The notes under the pieces were generated by a model. The model did no database searches. It was given only the letters and a program-made list of their open reading frames with translations, and was not told where the DNA came from. Made by a program: the position numbers and the translations under genes. 64,000 nucleotides of DNA, taken from NCBI RefSeq assembly GCF_017573505.1, contig NZ_JAGEOJ010000003.1:496001-560000 (forward strand), given 5' to 3'. This document shows, in pieces, positions 9,025 through 17,663 of the stretch. Within the stretch, counting starts at the first letter, position 1; every line of letters begins with the position of its first letter. This stretch comes from Actinomadura barringtoniae. GTDB lineage: Bacteria; Actinomycetota; Actinomycetes; Streptosporangiales; Streptosporangiaceae.

Positions 9025-10049
9025 CAAGGATGCGGCAGCGGCGCGACGGCATCGAATTCGGACCGAGCCGTGGAAGCCGTTTCACCACCCTGTTCGTCAT
9101 CACCTTCATCCTGGCCTTAGTCTTCCTTGTCCGATTCCTCATCTCTTCAGACCTAGCGCCGATCCTCTTCACCCCCTTCATCATCTTGCTGCCCTGGCTG
9201 TTCGTGCTGTCGACGCAAGCGGTCCAGCCATCCACCGTCCTGACGGCGACAGAGCTGCGCTTCGCGCGCCTCTCATGGGCCATCCCCGTCCGCCGCGAAC
9301 GCATCCCATGGACGGCGATCACCCACATCGATGCCATCCGTTCGGGCCCGGGCCACTACCCCCTCATCCATCTAACGGACGGCACCGCACTCAAGGCTCG
9401 CTACCCCATGGCCAAGCGCAACACCGCCGCGTTCAATCAGGCCATAGCTCTCATACAGCAGCACCACCTAGAGGCATGCCAGGGCGTTCTCCCACTGCCC
9501 TCCGCCGCCCCGCTCCCCTACAACAGAGTCCGCGTCTGGGTACGTGTTGTCTCCATAGCCCTGCCGCTGAGCCTCATCCCTATCCTCGGCATAGGAATCG
9601 CTGCGGTCGTCAACGCTCTGCACACATCACCCGACGTCAAGGTCTGCGACTACATACCCCGAGACCTGGCGGCCCGATTCATCCCGAACGGCCAGATCGA
9701 CGACTTCGGAGGCGGCGGCGCCGGATGCCAGTGGATCGCCGGTACGCCCGAGCAATCCGGCACTTGGCTGGACGTTCACATCGCCAAGGCGGGCCTCCAT
9801 GACCCCCACGACTCCTTCACCATCACCAGACAGTCCCAGACCCGCCCCGTGCACCGCCTCAAAGGCGACGCGTACACCATGGCCTGGCAAGACAGCTGGG
9901 GCTACACCTCTCAAGGCCGAGCGCGCGTAGACGACTACCTCGTCATGGTGGCCATCCACACCAAACGCGCGACTTCCCCTTCCGAAGCAGAGACCCAAGC
10001 GGCCGAGATCCTCCGCGCCATGACCAAGAAGCTGGCGGCACAAGCATGA
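9021..10049 (+). CDS. Membrane protein with PH-like domain and DUF3558-like extracellular domain
   Basis: A 342-residue protein starting at an ATG that overlaps the previous stop. It has an N-terminal hairpin (FVITFILALVFLVRFLI, FIILLPWLFVLST) followed by a bacterial PH-like segment (TELRFARLSWAIPVRRERIPWTAITHID). Another transmembrane helix lies near residue 185 (VVSIALPLSLIPILGIGIA). The outer domain reads VCDYIPRDLAARFIP, then GAGCQWIA and WLDVHIAKA, resembling DUF3558-type domains with a Cys pair. The third gene of the set carries the same outer-domain pattern. Function unknown; the arrangement suggests a small envelope complex. Confidence 0.75.
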   Translation: MTRMRQRRDGIEFGPSRGSRFTTLFVITFILALVFLVRFLISSDLAPILFTPFIILLPWLFVLSTQAVQPSTVLTATELRFARLSWAIPVRRERIPWTAITHIDAIRSGPGHYPLIHLTDGTALKARYPMAKRNTAAFNQAIALIQQHHLEACQGVLPLPSAAPLPYNRVRVWVRVVSIALPLSLIPILGIGIAAVVNALHTSPDVKVCDYIPRDLAARFIPNGQIDDFGGGGAGCQWIAGTPEQSGTWLDVHIAKAGLHDPHDSFTITRQSQTRPVHRLKGDAYTMAWQDSWGYTSQGRARVDDYLVMVAIHTKRATSPSEAETQAAEILRAMTKKLAAQA

Positions 10050-10639
10050 GCCTCTGGCCGAACCCCCGAGAAGCCTCCTGGCTCGCAACGAGCCTGGCCC
10101 TCGTCCTAGCCGTCGCCATCCCTCTCCTGGCCTTCTTCATCCCCTTCCCCAGCTCCGACGATGACGACCACCCACCCGACCACACGCCGATAGTCGACCT
10201 GTGCTCGTGGTTCCCGGCGCCCAAGGCCGCCGAGCTGGTCCCCGACCATCGTCCGCCCAAGGGCCAGACCATCTTCTACGGCGAAGTCCAATGCACCTGG
10301 CAAACCGAAGCTCCCAGAACCTCCCTAGAGCTCTCCGCCAGCCGCATGACCACCGCAGCCACCACCACCGAAGACGAGATGCGCAAAGCCCGGGAGGACT
10401 ACGCCCAGAAGAACGACGCGATCGAAGGCAAGTCAGAGACCGTCACCGGGCTAGGCGACGAGGCCACGCTCACTTACAAGACCGACCGGGACAGCACTCA
10501 GGCAGTAGTCGCGGCCCGCGACGGCATCCTGGTCATCCAGGTCAGATACTCAGCCAAGACCAACCCCGCCACGGTCATCACCAGAGCCAAGGAAGCCGCT
10601 ACCGAACTCCTCCGCGTCCTCCCACCCAAGGGCCACTAG
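10046..10639 (+). CDS. Membrane-anchored DUF3558-like protein
   Basis: A 197-residue protein with one N-terminal membrane anchor (WLATSLALVLAVAIPLLAFF) and no lipobox cysteine. The outer domain has DLCSWFPAPKAAELVP, YGEVQCTWQTEAPRTSLEL and VTGLGDEATLTYK. This order of a first Cys, CxW and GLGDEA is the pattern I associate with DUF3558 and related actinobacterial envelope proteins. It is coupled by ATGA to the gene before it and ends 17 bases from the stop of the convergent antiporter gene. The role is unknown. Confidence 0.75.
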   Translation: MSLWPNPREASWLATSLALVLAVAIPLLAFFIPFPSSDDDDHPPDHTPIVDLCSWFPAPKAAELVPDHRPPKGQTIFYGEVQCTWQTEAPRTSLELSASRMTTAATTTEDEMRKAREDYAQKNDAIEGKSETVTGLGDEATLTYKTDRDSTQAVVAARDGILVIQVRYSAKTNPATVITRAKEAATELLRVLPPKGH

Positions 10640-10655
10640 CAGGCAAGCCCCCGCA

Positions 10656-11756
10656 TCATCCCCACCAGAACGAAGCGGCGATGATCGCGTACAGCACGAT
10701 GAGCGCCGCACCCTCCAGCCAGTTCGACTCACCATCAAGCACCACAATGATTGTGACAACGACCGCCAGGATCAGCGCCGCGATCAGCAGCGGCGACAAC
10801 ACAAGCGTGAACGAGGCACCCACTAGCGGCGACAACAACACCAGCGCAGGCGCGACAACCAGCGTGATCTGAAGCGGGCTCTGCAGAATCACCGACAACG
10901 CATAGTCGGCCTGGTTCCGCGCCGCGAGCTGGATCCCCACCACGTTCTCGACCGCATTCCCGGCGATCGCCACGATCACCAGACCGGCGAACGCCTCCGA
11001 GATCCCCAGCTTGTCCATGGCCGGAGTCAGCCCAGCGACAAACCAGTCGGACACGAACGCGGCCCCGACCCCCGCGACCGCCAGCATCGTGATCGCCAGC
11101 CAGAGCGGCCAGCCAGGCCCTTCGTGCCCGCCCTCATGAGCCCCCTCAGCCTCCGCCGTCGCCTCCGCCGCCTCCGTGCCTTCCTCCGACTTCTGCCGCT
11201 TCAACGCGGCCGGCAACGACGCGATGAACAACCCCAGCAGCAGGATCGACACCACGATCGACAGACCACGCTCGTGCCCCGCCGCAGGCGAATGAAGCGC
11301 GGCCGTCAGCGCCGGAACGACCAGCGCCGCCACCGACAGAACCAGCAACATCGAGATCGTCCGAGCCGCGGACTGCTCGAACTTCTGTGACCCGTTCTTA
11401 ATCCCGCCGACCAGGAACGCCAGCCCGAGCACCAGCAGCACGTTCGCCAGGATCGACCCGACGATCGTCGCCCGAGCCACCTCGTACAGCCCACTCTTCA
11501 GCGCGAACAGCACCACGAACAGCTCCGGCAGGTTCCCCAGCGCGCTCTGCACCACCCCGGTCGCCCCCGCGCCCAGCCGTCCCCCGAGCGCCTCAACACT
11601 GCGCCCTACCAAACTCGCCAGCAGCGCGAGCGCCACCCCGGACACGATGAACGGCACTAGGTCGCCACCGAGCCCGCCGTAGTAGGTGATCGCGGCGCCA
11701 AGGACCACGACCACAGCCAGCCCAGTCATCCGGTAATCAGAACGCGTGAGGCCCAT
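10656..11756 (-). CDS. Ca2+/H+ antiporter, CaCA/CAX family
   Basis: A 366-residue polytopic membrane protein with about 11 helices in two homologous halves. The two signature motifs of cation/proton exchangers are present: GNLPELFVVLFALKSG in the first half and GNAVENVVGIQLAARN in the second, each supplying a membrane-embedded Glu. Between the halves is a charged loop, Glu-rich with His (EEGTEAAEATAEAEGAHEGG), typical of the CAX acidic linker. It should export Ca2+ in exchange for protons. It stands alone on the minus strand between the DUF3558-like set and the kinase pseudogene, with no evident link to secretion. The ATG at 11756 has no clear ribosome binding site. Confidence 0.9.
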   Translation of the reverse strand: MGLTRSDYRMTGLAVVVVLGAAITYYGGLGGDLVPFIVSGVALALLASLVGRSVEALGGRLGAGATGVVQSALGNLPELFVVLFALKSGLYEVARATIVGSILANVLLVLGLAFLVGGIKNGSQKFEQSAARTISMLLVLSVAALVVPALTAALHSPAAGHERGLSIVVSILLLGLFIASLPAALKRQKSEEGTEAAEATAEAEGAHEGGHEGPGWPLWLAITMLAVAGVGAAFVSDWFVAGLTPAMDKLGISEAFAGLVIVAIAGNAVENVVGIQLAARNQADYALSVILQSPLQITLVVAPALVLLSPLVGASFTLVLSPLLIAALILAVVVTIIVVLDGESNWLEGAALIVLYAIIAASFWWG

Positions 11757-11956
11757 GGGGACGATGATGCCGCAAGCAACCCCCGAGTCCAGTCATATCC
11801 ACAGCCTGGCTAGAGCTCCACCGCCGACTAAATCCGCGCCGGTGGGTCAGTTCCTGCTCGCAAGCTTCATGCCCCGGGGGCGGGGGCCTGGCAAACCACC
11901 CGTGGTCTTCCGATCAGACCGGATTCGGGCAGAGGAACCGGTTCAAGCCGACGCGG

Positions 11957-12413
11957 TACCCCCACGACAGCGGCCATCCGCTCACTGCGGAGACCATGGA
12001 GTGATTCGGCGTGTAACGGCTCCCAGACCCACTCGGTGAAGGTGAAATGGGGCTGTCTACTCGGTCTCGGCCCGCCCGGTTAAGGTCGCCATCAAGGTGA
12101 TGCGTCACGGCCGCGCTGTCGGCTCGTCGTTCCGTGGGAGTTTCAACATCGAGGCGGTCACGTGTCGAGGGGCACTGGGTTCTGTACGGCAGTGTGCTCG
12201 ACCACAACGAGGCGATGGGCGCCCCATTCACAGTCATCGAGACATTCACGGCCCCTCGCACGCCGACCGTATCGAGGCGCACTGAGTCCGCCCGGCTGAA
12301 ACCCCGCGCAGCCTCTCGACCGCGCTCCATGCCATCCGGCTCCTACGCCGAGACCTCAGCCGCGCAACGGCGTGCCCTTCACGTCCGTCCCCCGCGTCAT
12401 CAACTCCAGCATC
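11957..12413 (+). pseudogene. Decayed Ser/Thr protein kinase, multiple frameshifts and stops
   Basis: No intact ORF exists here, but kinase motifs appear in order across all three plus frames. Codons for HPLTAETME lead through two stops to RLPDPLGEGEMGLSTRS (glycine loop, 12020-12070). A frame change gives RPVKVAIKVM (lysine strand, 12073-12102) and SSFRGSFNIEAV (12124-12156). Another gives GAPFTVIETFTAP (12215-12254; hinge region). The next gives TALHAIRLLRRDLSRAT (12319-12370; catalytic loop, HRDLKP-like). Another gives PRVINSSIA (12390-12413; DFG strand) before a stop. At least four frameshifts and several stops are needed. The C-lobe end is missing; the lower-GC cargo begins soon after. 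Ancestral start and end are approximate. The remaining bases from 11757 to 11956 show nothing recognisable. Confidence 0.8.
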
Positions 12414-12475
12414 GCCTGACTGGGATGCTGAATAATCTTTCGAGAGAACACCACTTGCCTGGACGACGCCACCCT

Positions 12476-13219
12476 CTAAGGGTGCGAACCATTCAATTCA
12501 TTGAGAATGGCCACAAGAATCGTCTGAGCGTCCTTCTTGGCCTGTCCGGATGACAGCCGCACAGCCCTCTGTCCTGCGTTAGGATCCGGAAGATAGTTCA
12601 TCCCCTCCCAAACTATCTCAACCAAGATGTTCTTTGTCCGGCAAGCCACGAGTCCTCCACCAAGGTCATACGTTGCCTTTGCGGCACCATACCCCCTGAT
12701 GACATTCCCCTCTTCTACCGTCGAAAAAAATGCCTCGTCACCCAATCCATGCAGGGATTGGGAATTGCCGATCACAAGCAGTCCTTCGGCCCGCCCTTTT
12801 GGATGGCGATCTGAGCGTTTCACCACCTCAGAAGAATAGGCACTCTTGGCCTTCGCCAGGCCATCCAGTCGTTTTATGACGATAGAGAGTTTGCGTCCCA
12901 TCGAGCGATTAAACGACTCCCCAACATAGTCTTGCGCGGTAGGAGTGTTGTCAGGGTTGAATCCTTCGAGGGTGACCTCATGCGGTACCGATGAGCGAAT
13001 AACTGGCAGCAGATCGGGCATTGCAGAAACGACACCGTCAGCATCGGTAATAACACTGCGCGGAAAGTTTCCAGATGGAATTATCTGGGCAGTCTTCGGC
13101 GCCTCATCGCCCTTTTTATTCGCAGTATTGCCATCATCAGAGAAGACGATCGTCGCGAGCCCGACAGACAGCGCGATTACAGCCACCCCGCAAAGCAATA
13201 CAATCCATCTACGACGCAT
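12476..13219 (-). CDS. Membrane-anchored DUF3558-like extracellular protein in low-GC cargo
   Basis: A 247-residue protein with an N-terminal anchor or uncleaved signal (WIVLLCGVAVIALSVGLATIVF) and an extracellular domain. The outer part has LSIVIKRLDGLAKAKSAY, LHGLGDEAFFSTVEEGN and DLGGGLVACRTKNILVEIVW, a pattern similar to DUF3558-like proteins in this window (the GLGDEA motif is shared). The DNA is visibly poorer in G+C than its surroundings. It is the last gene of the minus-strand series that starts at the eccD end of the ESX locus, 35 bases after the preceding gene. Function unknown; an envelope partner of the secreted cargo is possible. Confidence 0.75.
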   Translation of the reverse strand: MRRRWIVLLCGVAVIALSVGLATIVFSDDGNTANKKGDEAPKTAQIIPSGNFPRSVITDADGVVSAMPDLLPVIRSSVPHEVTLEGFNPDNTPTAQDYVGESFNRSMGRKLSIVIKRLDGLAKAKSAYSSEVVKRSDRHPKGRAEGLLVIGNSQSLHGLGDEAFFSTVEEGNVIRGYGAAKATYDLGGGLVACRTKNILVEIVWEGMNYLPDPNAGQRAVRLSSGQAKKDAQTILVAILNELNGSHP

Positions 13220-13254
13220 ACTTCAGAGATCCGTATCTTTTAACCATCCGCCAA

Positions 13255-14163
13255 CTACTTGAATATTTCAAGAAGACCCCCAAGGTCGTTGAGGATTGTC
13301 CCAAACTCACCGACCCCTTTTCCAACCGGCTTGAGCGGGGGGATCTTGTCCAGAACCCCACCAACAGATTGGGCTCCACCACCGATCTTCTTCAGGTCAT
13401 CGGAAACATCTCCTACCGTCAGTCCCGACTTGTCGTCTTTGCTCTCATCTTGTAGTTCTTTTAGCAGTTTGTCTATTCTAGGACCATACCACGCCGCCTG
13501 GCCTGGACTCAGCAATTGATTGGCAGGAAGGGCACCCGAAATATTTGACTGCCCCTTAAAGAAGTTCAAGCCCTGCCCCAGAATCTGGGCCAGAGTTGTC
13601 ATTTCTTTCGCAGCGAGCAGTCTCGCTCTCTTTGCGGCCCCCTGTTTCTCTAGGTAGAACCGCTGCAGGGCACGGTATTCATCCTGAAACCTGCCGTCGG
13701 GCTGCGGTTGAGGGAAGCCGTTGCTCGTGGCCTGAACATTCTGTAGCCAATAACCGGCACTAACCCCTTCATCTACTCGCTGGTCGAAATCATGCTCGAT
13801 CTGAGCAAGTGTGATTCCAAGCCTATCTATCACTGCAGCAGCTGCCGATGCAGTGCGATTGAGAGCGGTCATTATCACGGCATTCTGACCAAATTTTCTC
13901 TTGAACAGTCTCAGTGATTCGCTATCGCTCTGGTCATCTCGATCACCGATGAGAGTATTTACCTCTCTCCTCAGGCGATCTACGCTGGGATTTCCTGCCT
14001 CGGCGAACTTGTAAAGCTGTTCAGCAAGAATGTACAGACCCGGAAAGTCACCCTCTATGTACCCTCCCCAATAGGAGGGCAAAGGAGATCGATATGCCGG
14101 AGCCTCTGCTTTAGGAAAGCTAGCTAGCGGAGGCACGGAAGAGCCGGTTGGATCAGGTGCCAT
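13255..14163 (-). CDS. Large helical WXG-fold-like protein, candidate type VII substrate
   Basis: 302 residues, no signal peptide, no membrane helix. The N-terminal 170 residues are helical: YWGGYIEGDFPGLYILAEQL, then LRLFKRKFGQNAVIMTALNR and TLAQIEHDFDQRVDEG. This follows the order seen in WXG-type domains of actinobacterial type VII substrates, where a GdaaeaF-like helix is followed by a long coiled helix, though the canonical WXG turn is replaced. The C-terminal third is Gly- and Lys-rich and carries no toxin domain I can name. In a line sampled at 13801-13860 G+C is 31 of 60, far below neighbours. It lies 18 bases after the 121-residue gene. Export by the ESX system is inferred. Confidence 0.65.
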   Translation of the reverse strand: MAPDPTGSSVPPLASFPKAEAPAYRSPLPSYWGGYIEGDFPGLYILAEQLYKFAEAGNPSVDRLRREVNTLIGDRDDQSDSESLRLFKRKFGQNAVIMTALNRTASAAAAVIDRLGITLAQIEHDFDQRVDEGVSAGYWLQNVQATSNGFPQPQPDGRFQDEYRALQRFYLEKQGAAKRARLLAAKEMTTLAQILGQGLNFFKGQSNISGALPANQLLSPGQAAWYGPRIDKLLKELQDESKDDKSGLTVGDVSDDLKKIGGGAQSVGGVLDKIPPLKPVGKGVGEFGTILNDLGGLLEIFK

Positions 14164-14181
14164 GGCGCACTATTCTCCTGC

Positions 14182-14547
14182 CTAGTTCTTGGGTGTAAGA
14201 GTCCCGTTATCCCAGTTATCGGCCCAATTGGGCAGCGTTGCCATTACATCCTGAACGATTGCCGCTTGGGTAATGACCGTCGCATCCGTTTCCGCGACAC
14301 GAATTCTTTCTGCGGCCAGGATAAGCTTTTCTCCGTGGGACCATGTAGCATCAGCTACGGCTGAATGCAGCAATCCAATCATCTGCAGCAGGGTTTCCAA
14401 GGCACTGTCCGATTCAATCCCGCCCGTATCAGGCCGGTCGAGACCTCCGTCCGCCATTGTGCCCTTATACTCTTGTGCGACACTCCTAATGACGATTCCG
14501 GAGCGGAACATCTGCTCCTTGTAGGCCTTGACCCAATCCAAGCTCAC
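14182..14547 (-). CDS. Small helical protein, possible partner of the adjacent candidate substrate
   Basis: A 121-residue protein, MSLDWVKAYKEQMFRSGIVI, mostly alpha-helical, with no signal peptide or membrane segment. The middle has LETLLQMIGLLHSAVADATWSHGEK, with a W-S-H turn that loosely recalls a WXG turn between two helices. Its start overlaps the stop of the SseB-like gene by four bases (ATGA), and the 302-residue gene follows after 18 bases, so the three are coupled. Length is near that of WXG100 proteins. It could be a dimer partner for the 302-residue protein, as WXG proteins usually act in pairs; this is inference. Confidence 0.65.
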   Translation of the reverse strand: MSLDWVKAYKEQMFRSGIVIRSVAQEYKGTMADGGLDRPDTGGIESDSALETLLQMIGLLHSAVADATWSHGEKLILAAERIRVAETDATVITQAAIVQDVMATLPNWADNWDNGTLTPKN

Positions 14548-15005
14548 GATTGCTCCTTCTTCGACTCGTCAAGGTCGGACCGAGTCCATACTTCTGCTCC
14601 TGGTGCCAACATTGGGTTAACAATGATCGGTGACCTGCCGGCAACCTGAATCAGGAGCTCAAGCAGGGGGAGGTGAATCTTCGGTTGATACTGACCTAGG
14701 GTGCGGACAAGCAGTTGCTCATCAGTGAAGATTGGCAACACCGCAGAGCCGTTGCTTTGCCGCCTCAGCTCAAATTGATAGTTTCCGTTCGAAGATTTCT
14801 CTGGGCTGACAGGCGCATAGACTGCTTGCTGTTCCTGCGCGTGACCCGTCTGAGATGGCGAAGTTTCGTCTCTCGGATCAACCGGACGGTGCTGATCTAG
14901 CTTAAGCGTGGCGAGCCGTTGCGCTGTCTCATCGGCGTCTGCGGGCGCATGGGGTGTACTCTGATTAACGATGCTGTTGAGGGAGTTCTCACTTCTGTCC
15001 TGCAT
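14544..15005 (-). CDS. SseB-like N-terminal domain protein
   Basis: A 153-residue protein. After a polar N-terminus of about 75 residues, FELRRQSNGSAVLPIFTDEQ, LLVRTLGQYQP, LLELLIQVAGRSPIIVNPML and GAEVWTRSDLDE match the SseB N-terminal domain as found in actinobacterial ESX loci (LPvFTs-like strand, then a NPg-like turn). SseB of Salmonella is a secreted translocon protein, but in actinobacteria the domain is of unknown function and often lies beside type VII genes. The ATG at 15005 overlaps the 3' end of mycosin 1 by 17 bases, so translation is coupled. G+C is lower than in the mycosin. Confidence 0.75.
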   Translation of the reverse strand: MQDRSENSLNSIVNQSTPHAPADADETAQRLATLKLDQHRPVDPRDETSPSQTGHAQEQQAVYAPVSPEKSSNGNYQFELRRQSNGSAVLPIFTDEQLLVRTLGQYQPKIHLPLLELLIQVAGRSPIIVNPMLAPGAEVWTRSDLDESKKEQS

Positions 15006-16167
15006 CTACCCCTCGAGTCTTCATTTGGCGGAGCATAAAGAGCGCGATGAATGTGACCAGGCCGAGCACTACGGCCGCCACCACCAACAGACCAAATTCA
15101 CGATGTGTACTTTTGGTGGCTACACCTTTCCCTTTTGATTCATTCACAGCCTGCGGCGAACCGCCCTTCTGGGCCTGCAACTGCTGATCATAACGCCCAT
15201 ATACAGGGTTGGCAGCTCCAGGAAAAACGTTCGCGGTTAGGGCAGCGTAGGGAATTACGGCGCCGTTGCCGGTTTTGTTGTCCCAGCCTTTGGGGCCCAC
15301 GTCTTTGGTGGTGTTGAGGATCCGTTGGACGATCTGGCGTCCCGACATTTGGGGGAACCGGGCACGAAGGAGAGCTATCACTCCTGAGGTGAGAGCCGAG
15401 GCTTGGCTGGTGCCGGATGCACGTTCGCGGAAGCTTCCATCCTTTTGGGTCACACCAACCATGACGGCAGGAGCAGCCACCATGATGTTCTTACCCGGCG
15501 AAGAGAAGTCGGCAATTCTCTTCTGATAGTCAAGACCGCCTACAGCCAGTACGCCCTTGCAGTCCGCGGGAGTCTGATCGCCGTCGTTCGGGCTGTTGCC
15601 GGCGCCCGCGACAACTACGACGTCCTTCGAGATCGCATAGTTCACGGCGTCCTGCATGGACGTTATGCAGTCGTGGGGTGCGCCCAGGGATAGGTTGATG
15701 ACTTTTGCCCCGTGGTCGACCGCGAATCGTATGGCTTCATCATTTTGGACTTCACTGGTGACTTGGATGGGGAGGATCTTTGCCTTTGGGGCGACTCCGA
15801 CCATGGAATCGCCGGGGCCTTGGCCGGCGATGAGAACGGCCATCGATGTTCCATGGCCGTCGAACTCGCGGTCCACATCTTTGCGACCGTCGCCCCGGCC
15901 TTGAACGGCGCCTTCGAAGTCGGTCCCCGGCAGAACGACCCCTTTGAGCTGAGGGATCGTCGCTTCGACTCCAGTGTCAATAAGGCCGACAGTGACACCC
16001 TGGCCCTGGGTTAGCGGCCAGACCTTACTCTCGATCTCCCAGACACTGAGCCACCACTCCTTTGAACGCGGCGAAGACTCAGCTGACACCGGGAGAGCAT
16101 GCAGCAAGCAGACTGCCAGACATGTGCTCATGGCCAGCAGCCGCTTGCTCGAGGCTCTCAAGTTCAT
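14989..16167 (-). CDS. mycP: Mycosin (MycP-type subtilisin-like protease) of the ESX system, copy 1
   Basis: 392 residues: a signal peptide (about 1-29, ending PVSAE), a subtilase S8 domain and a C-terminal transmembrane anchor (FGLLVVAAVVLGLVTFIALF). The catalytic triad is visible: Asp64 in LIDTGV, His105 in GHGTSMA and Ser254 in SGTSQASA, where Q replaces the common M after the serine. Mycosins are essential type VII components that stabilise the membrane complex and can cleave substrates such as EspB. The start is supported by GAGGGG upstream. It follows the PPE-like gene by 15 bases. A second mycosin lies at 28718-30067, so this locus has two. Confidence 0.92.
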   Translation of the reverse strand: MNLRASSKRLLAMSTCLAVCLLHALPVSAESSPRSKEWWLSVWEIESKVWPLTQGQGVTVGLIDTGVEATIPQLKGVVLPGTDFEGAVQGRGDGRKDVDREFDGHGTSMAVLIAGQGPGDSMVGVAPKAKILPIQVTSEVQNDEAIRFAVDHGAKVINLSLGAPHDCITSMQDAVNYAISKDVVVVAGAGNSPNDGDQTPADCKGVLAVGGLDYQKRIADFSSPGKNIMVAAPAVMVGVTQKDGSFRERASGTSQASALTSGVIALLRARFPQMSGRQIVQRILNTTKDVGPKGWDNKTGNGAVIPYAALTANVFPGAANPVYGRYDQQLQAQKGGSPQAVNESKGKGVATKSTHREFGLLVVAAVVLGLVTFIALFMLRQMKTRGVDAGQK

Positions 16168-16182
16168 GCCCCTCGTCTCAGG

Positions 16183-17625
16183 TCACGGCTCATCGTCGCC
16201 GATGATTCGAGGTGCGACGCCATCGTCGTCCGTCCACAGGTCTTCATCATCGACCAGCCACGACGAGCGTTCGCGTTCTTCTTGAGAGCGTCTTCGGGAG
16301 CCGGAACCCGTCGTTGCCGGCCCCCGCGTTCCAGACCGGCCTCCGATGGTCCGAGATGCTCGTGTACCGGCTGCCCCTTCGTTCTCAGCGGGTGCGCCCC
16401 AGCTCGATCCACCTCGGCCCAGCACGCTATTGGACCGCCCGCCTTCTGCGTTAGGTGCGATGCCCGCTTCGGGTGAAGCCCCCCCGAGGCGTTTGGGGCC
16501 GATCGCTCCTGATCTGGGTGCCGAAGCCCCAGGCCTGCTTGGACCGAACTCGCCTTCCCCTCGCGGTAGAGGAGCAGAACGCCCAGGGCCGATCGCTCCC
16601 GGCCGCGGAACTCCGCCACCCGGGCCACCTGATTCTGAGAATCGCGGCCTGGGAAAGGCATCTCTTGGCTTCCCTCCGCCGGGGCCCGGCCGTGGCCCTG
16701 AAGGAACTGGTTTTGGTGGAGCCGTTCCGCCTGGGACGGGAGGGACCGGCATGCCTCCGCCAGGTGACGGAGACGGAATACCAGGGGTCGGGCCAGGGGG
16801 AATGCCGCCCGGTCCAGATCCTGGCGGGCCAGGAGGAGCCAGGGCGGGCCCACCTCCACGCCCGTTAGGAGGTAGCCCTTGAGGGTGCGAAGGGTTCCCC
16901 CCGCCGTGATGGTCACCGGGACTCGGCACACCAGGGTGGTCCGGGACGCCCGGCAATCCGCCGTGGCCATGAGGACCAGGTGCTGCACCGCCTGAGCGAG
17001 GTGTTCCGCGTCCAGTACCTGGAGCCGGTGAGGCCCCTCCTCCGTTGGTGTTCCCGCCTCCACCATCGCCTGGCGCCTGAATGGTCTTGTCGCCAGGCAG
17101 GTCGAGAGAGAGATTGCTGGGGATCTTGTCGAAGGCGGTGGCGAGGCCGGCGTTGGTCTTGGCCAGGTGCTCCTGGGCGGCCTTGTCGTCAGTGGCGGCA
17201 TAGGAGTTTCCCAGACCAGCCGGGGACGGTGATGGCTTGCTACCGGGCATGAACGCGGAAGGGCCCGGCATGTCGCTCTTCGCATCGGCGAGTGTCGAGC
17301 CAACGCCGGCGAGAGCAGTGTTGTACTGCTCGACAATGTTGCCTAGAGACCTCGCGCCCTCGGTCAGGCGCTTGACATCGGCGATGCCCAGCTCCTGTGC
17401 GTCGCTCTTCCAGACGACGTTCAGTCGCTGCATGTGGCTTACCAGGTCCTGCTCTGCCTTCACGAGCGCAGCTTGAGCGTTGGCATAGGCAAGGCTGAGC
17501 GACGGCAGAGTGAAGGTGTCCGCGCCTTCTAGGTATGCCTTGATCGCGGCATAGTCATATTGCTTGGGGTTGCCCTGACCGAGGTCGCTCGGCCTGAGGG
17601 GTGTCTCATGGACACGACCACCCAT
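16183..17625 (-). CDS. PPE/WXG-like type VII protein with long Pro/Gly-rich tail and conserved acidic C-terminus
   Basis: 480 residues. The first 150 form helices: FTLPSLSLAYANAQAALVKA, SHMQRLNVVWKSDAQELGIA and RSLGNIVEQYNTALAGVGST, resembling the helical hairpin of WXG/PPE proteins with VVWKS in place of WXG. Residues 190-440 are Pro/Gly-rich (GLPGVPDHPGVPSPGDHHGG and similar). The last 30 residues are SSWLVDDEDLWTDDDG and PRIIGDDEP; I recall a comparable tryptophan-acidic ending in actinobacterial ESX-associated proteins. No signal peptide. The ATG is preceded by GGAGGAGGG. It lies between the WXG-like gene and the mycosin, suggesting a secreted substrate that the mycosin may process, by analogy with EspB. 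Confidence 0.75.
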   Translation of the reverse strand: MGGRVHETPLRPSDLGQGNPKQYDYAAIKAYLEGADTFTLPSLSLAYANAQAALVKAEQDLVSHMQRLNVVWKSDAQELGIADVKRLTEGARSLGNIVEQYNTALAGVGSTLADAKSDMPGPSAFMPGSKPSPSPAGLGNSYAATDDKAAQEHLAKTNAGLATAFDKIPSNLSLDLPGDKTIQAPGDGGGGNTNGGGASPAPGTGRGTPRSGGAAPGPHGHGGLPGVPDHPGVPSPGDHHGGGNPSHPQGLPPNGRGGGPALAPPGPPGSGPGGIPPGPTPGIPSPSPGGGMPVPPVPGGTAPPKPVPSGPRPGPGGGKPRDAFPRPRFSESGGPGGGVPRPGAIGPGRSAPLPRGEGEFGPSRPGASAPRSGAIGPKRLGGASPEAGIAPNAEGGRSNSVLGRGGSSWGAPAENEGAAGTRASRTIGGRSGTRGPATTGSGSRRRSQEERERSSWLVDDEDLWTDDDGVAPRIIGDDEP

Positions 17626-17663
17626 TGTCTAGGTCCCTCCTCCAAGAGCGATCGTCAACGCGG

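Noticed and set aside
11914..12330. Minus-strand open frame in the kinase pseudogene region
   Set aside because: No start signal or family match, and the plus strand shows ordered kinase motifs.
12476..15005. Considered as a prophage or transposon insertion
   Set aside because: No integrase, transposase, terminal repeats or duplicated target seen; only base composition and gene content suggest transfer.
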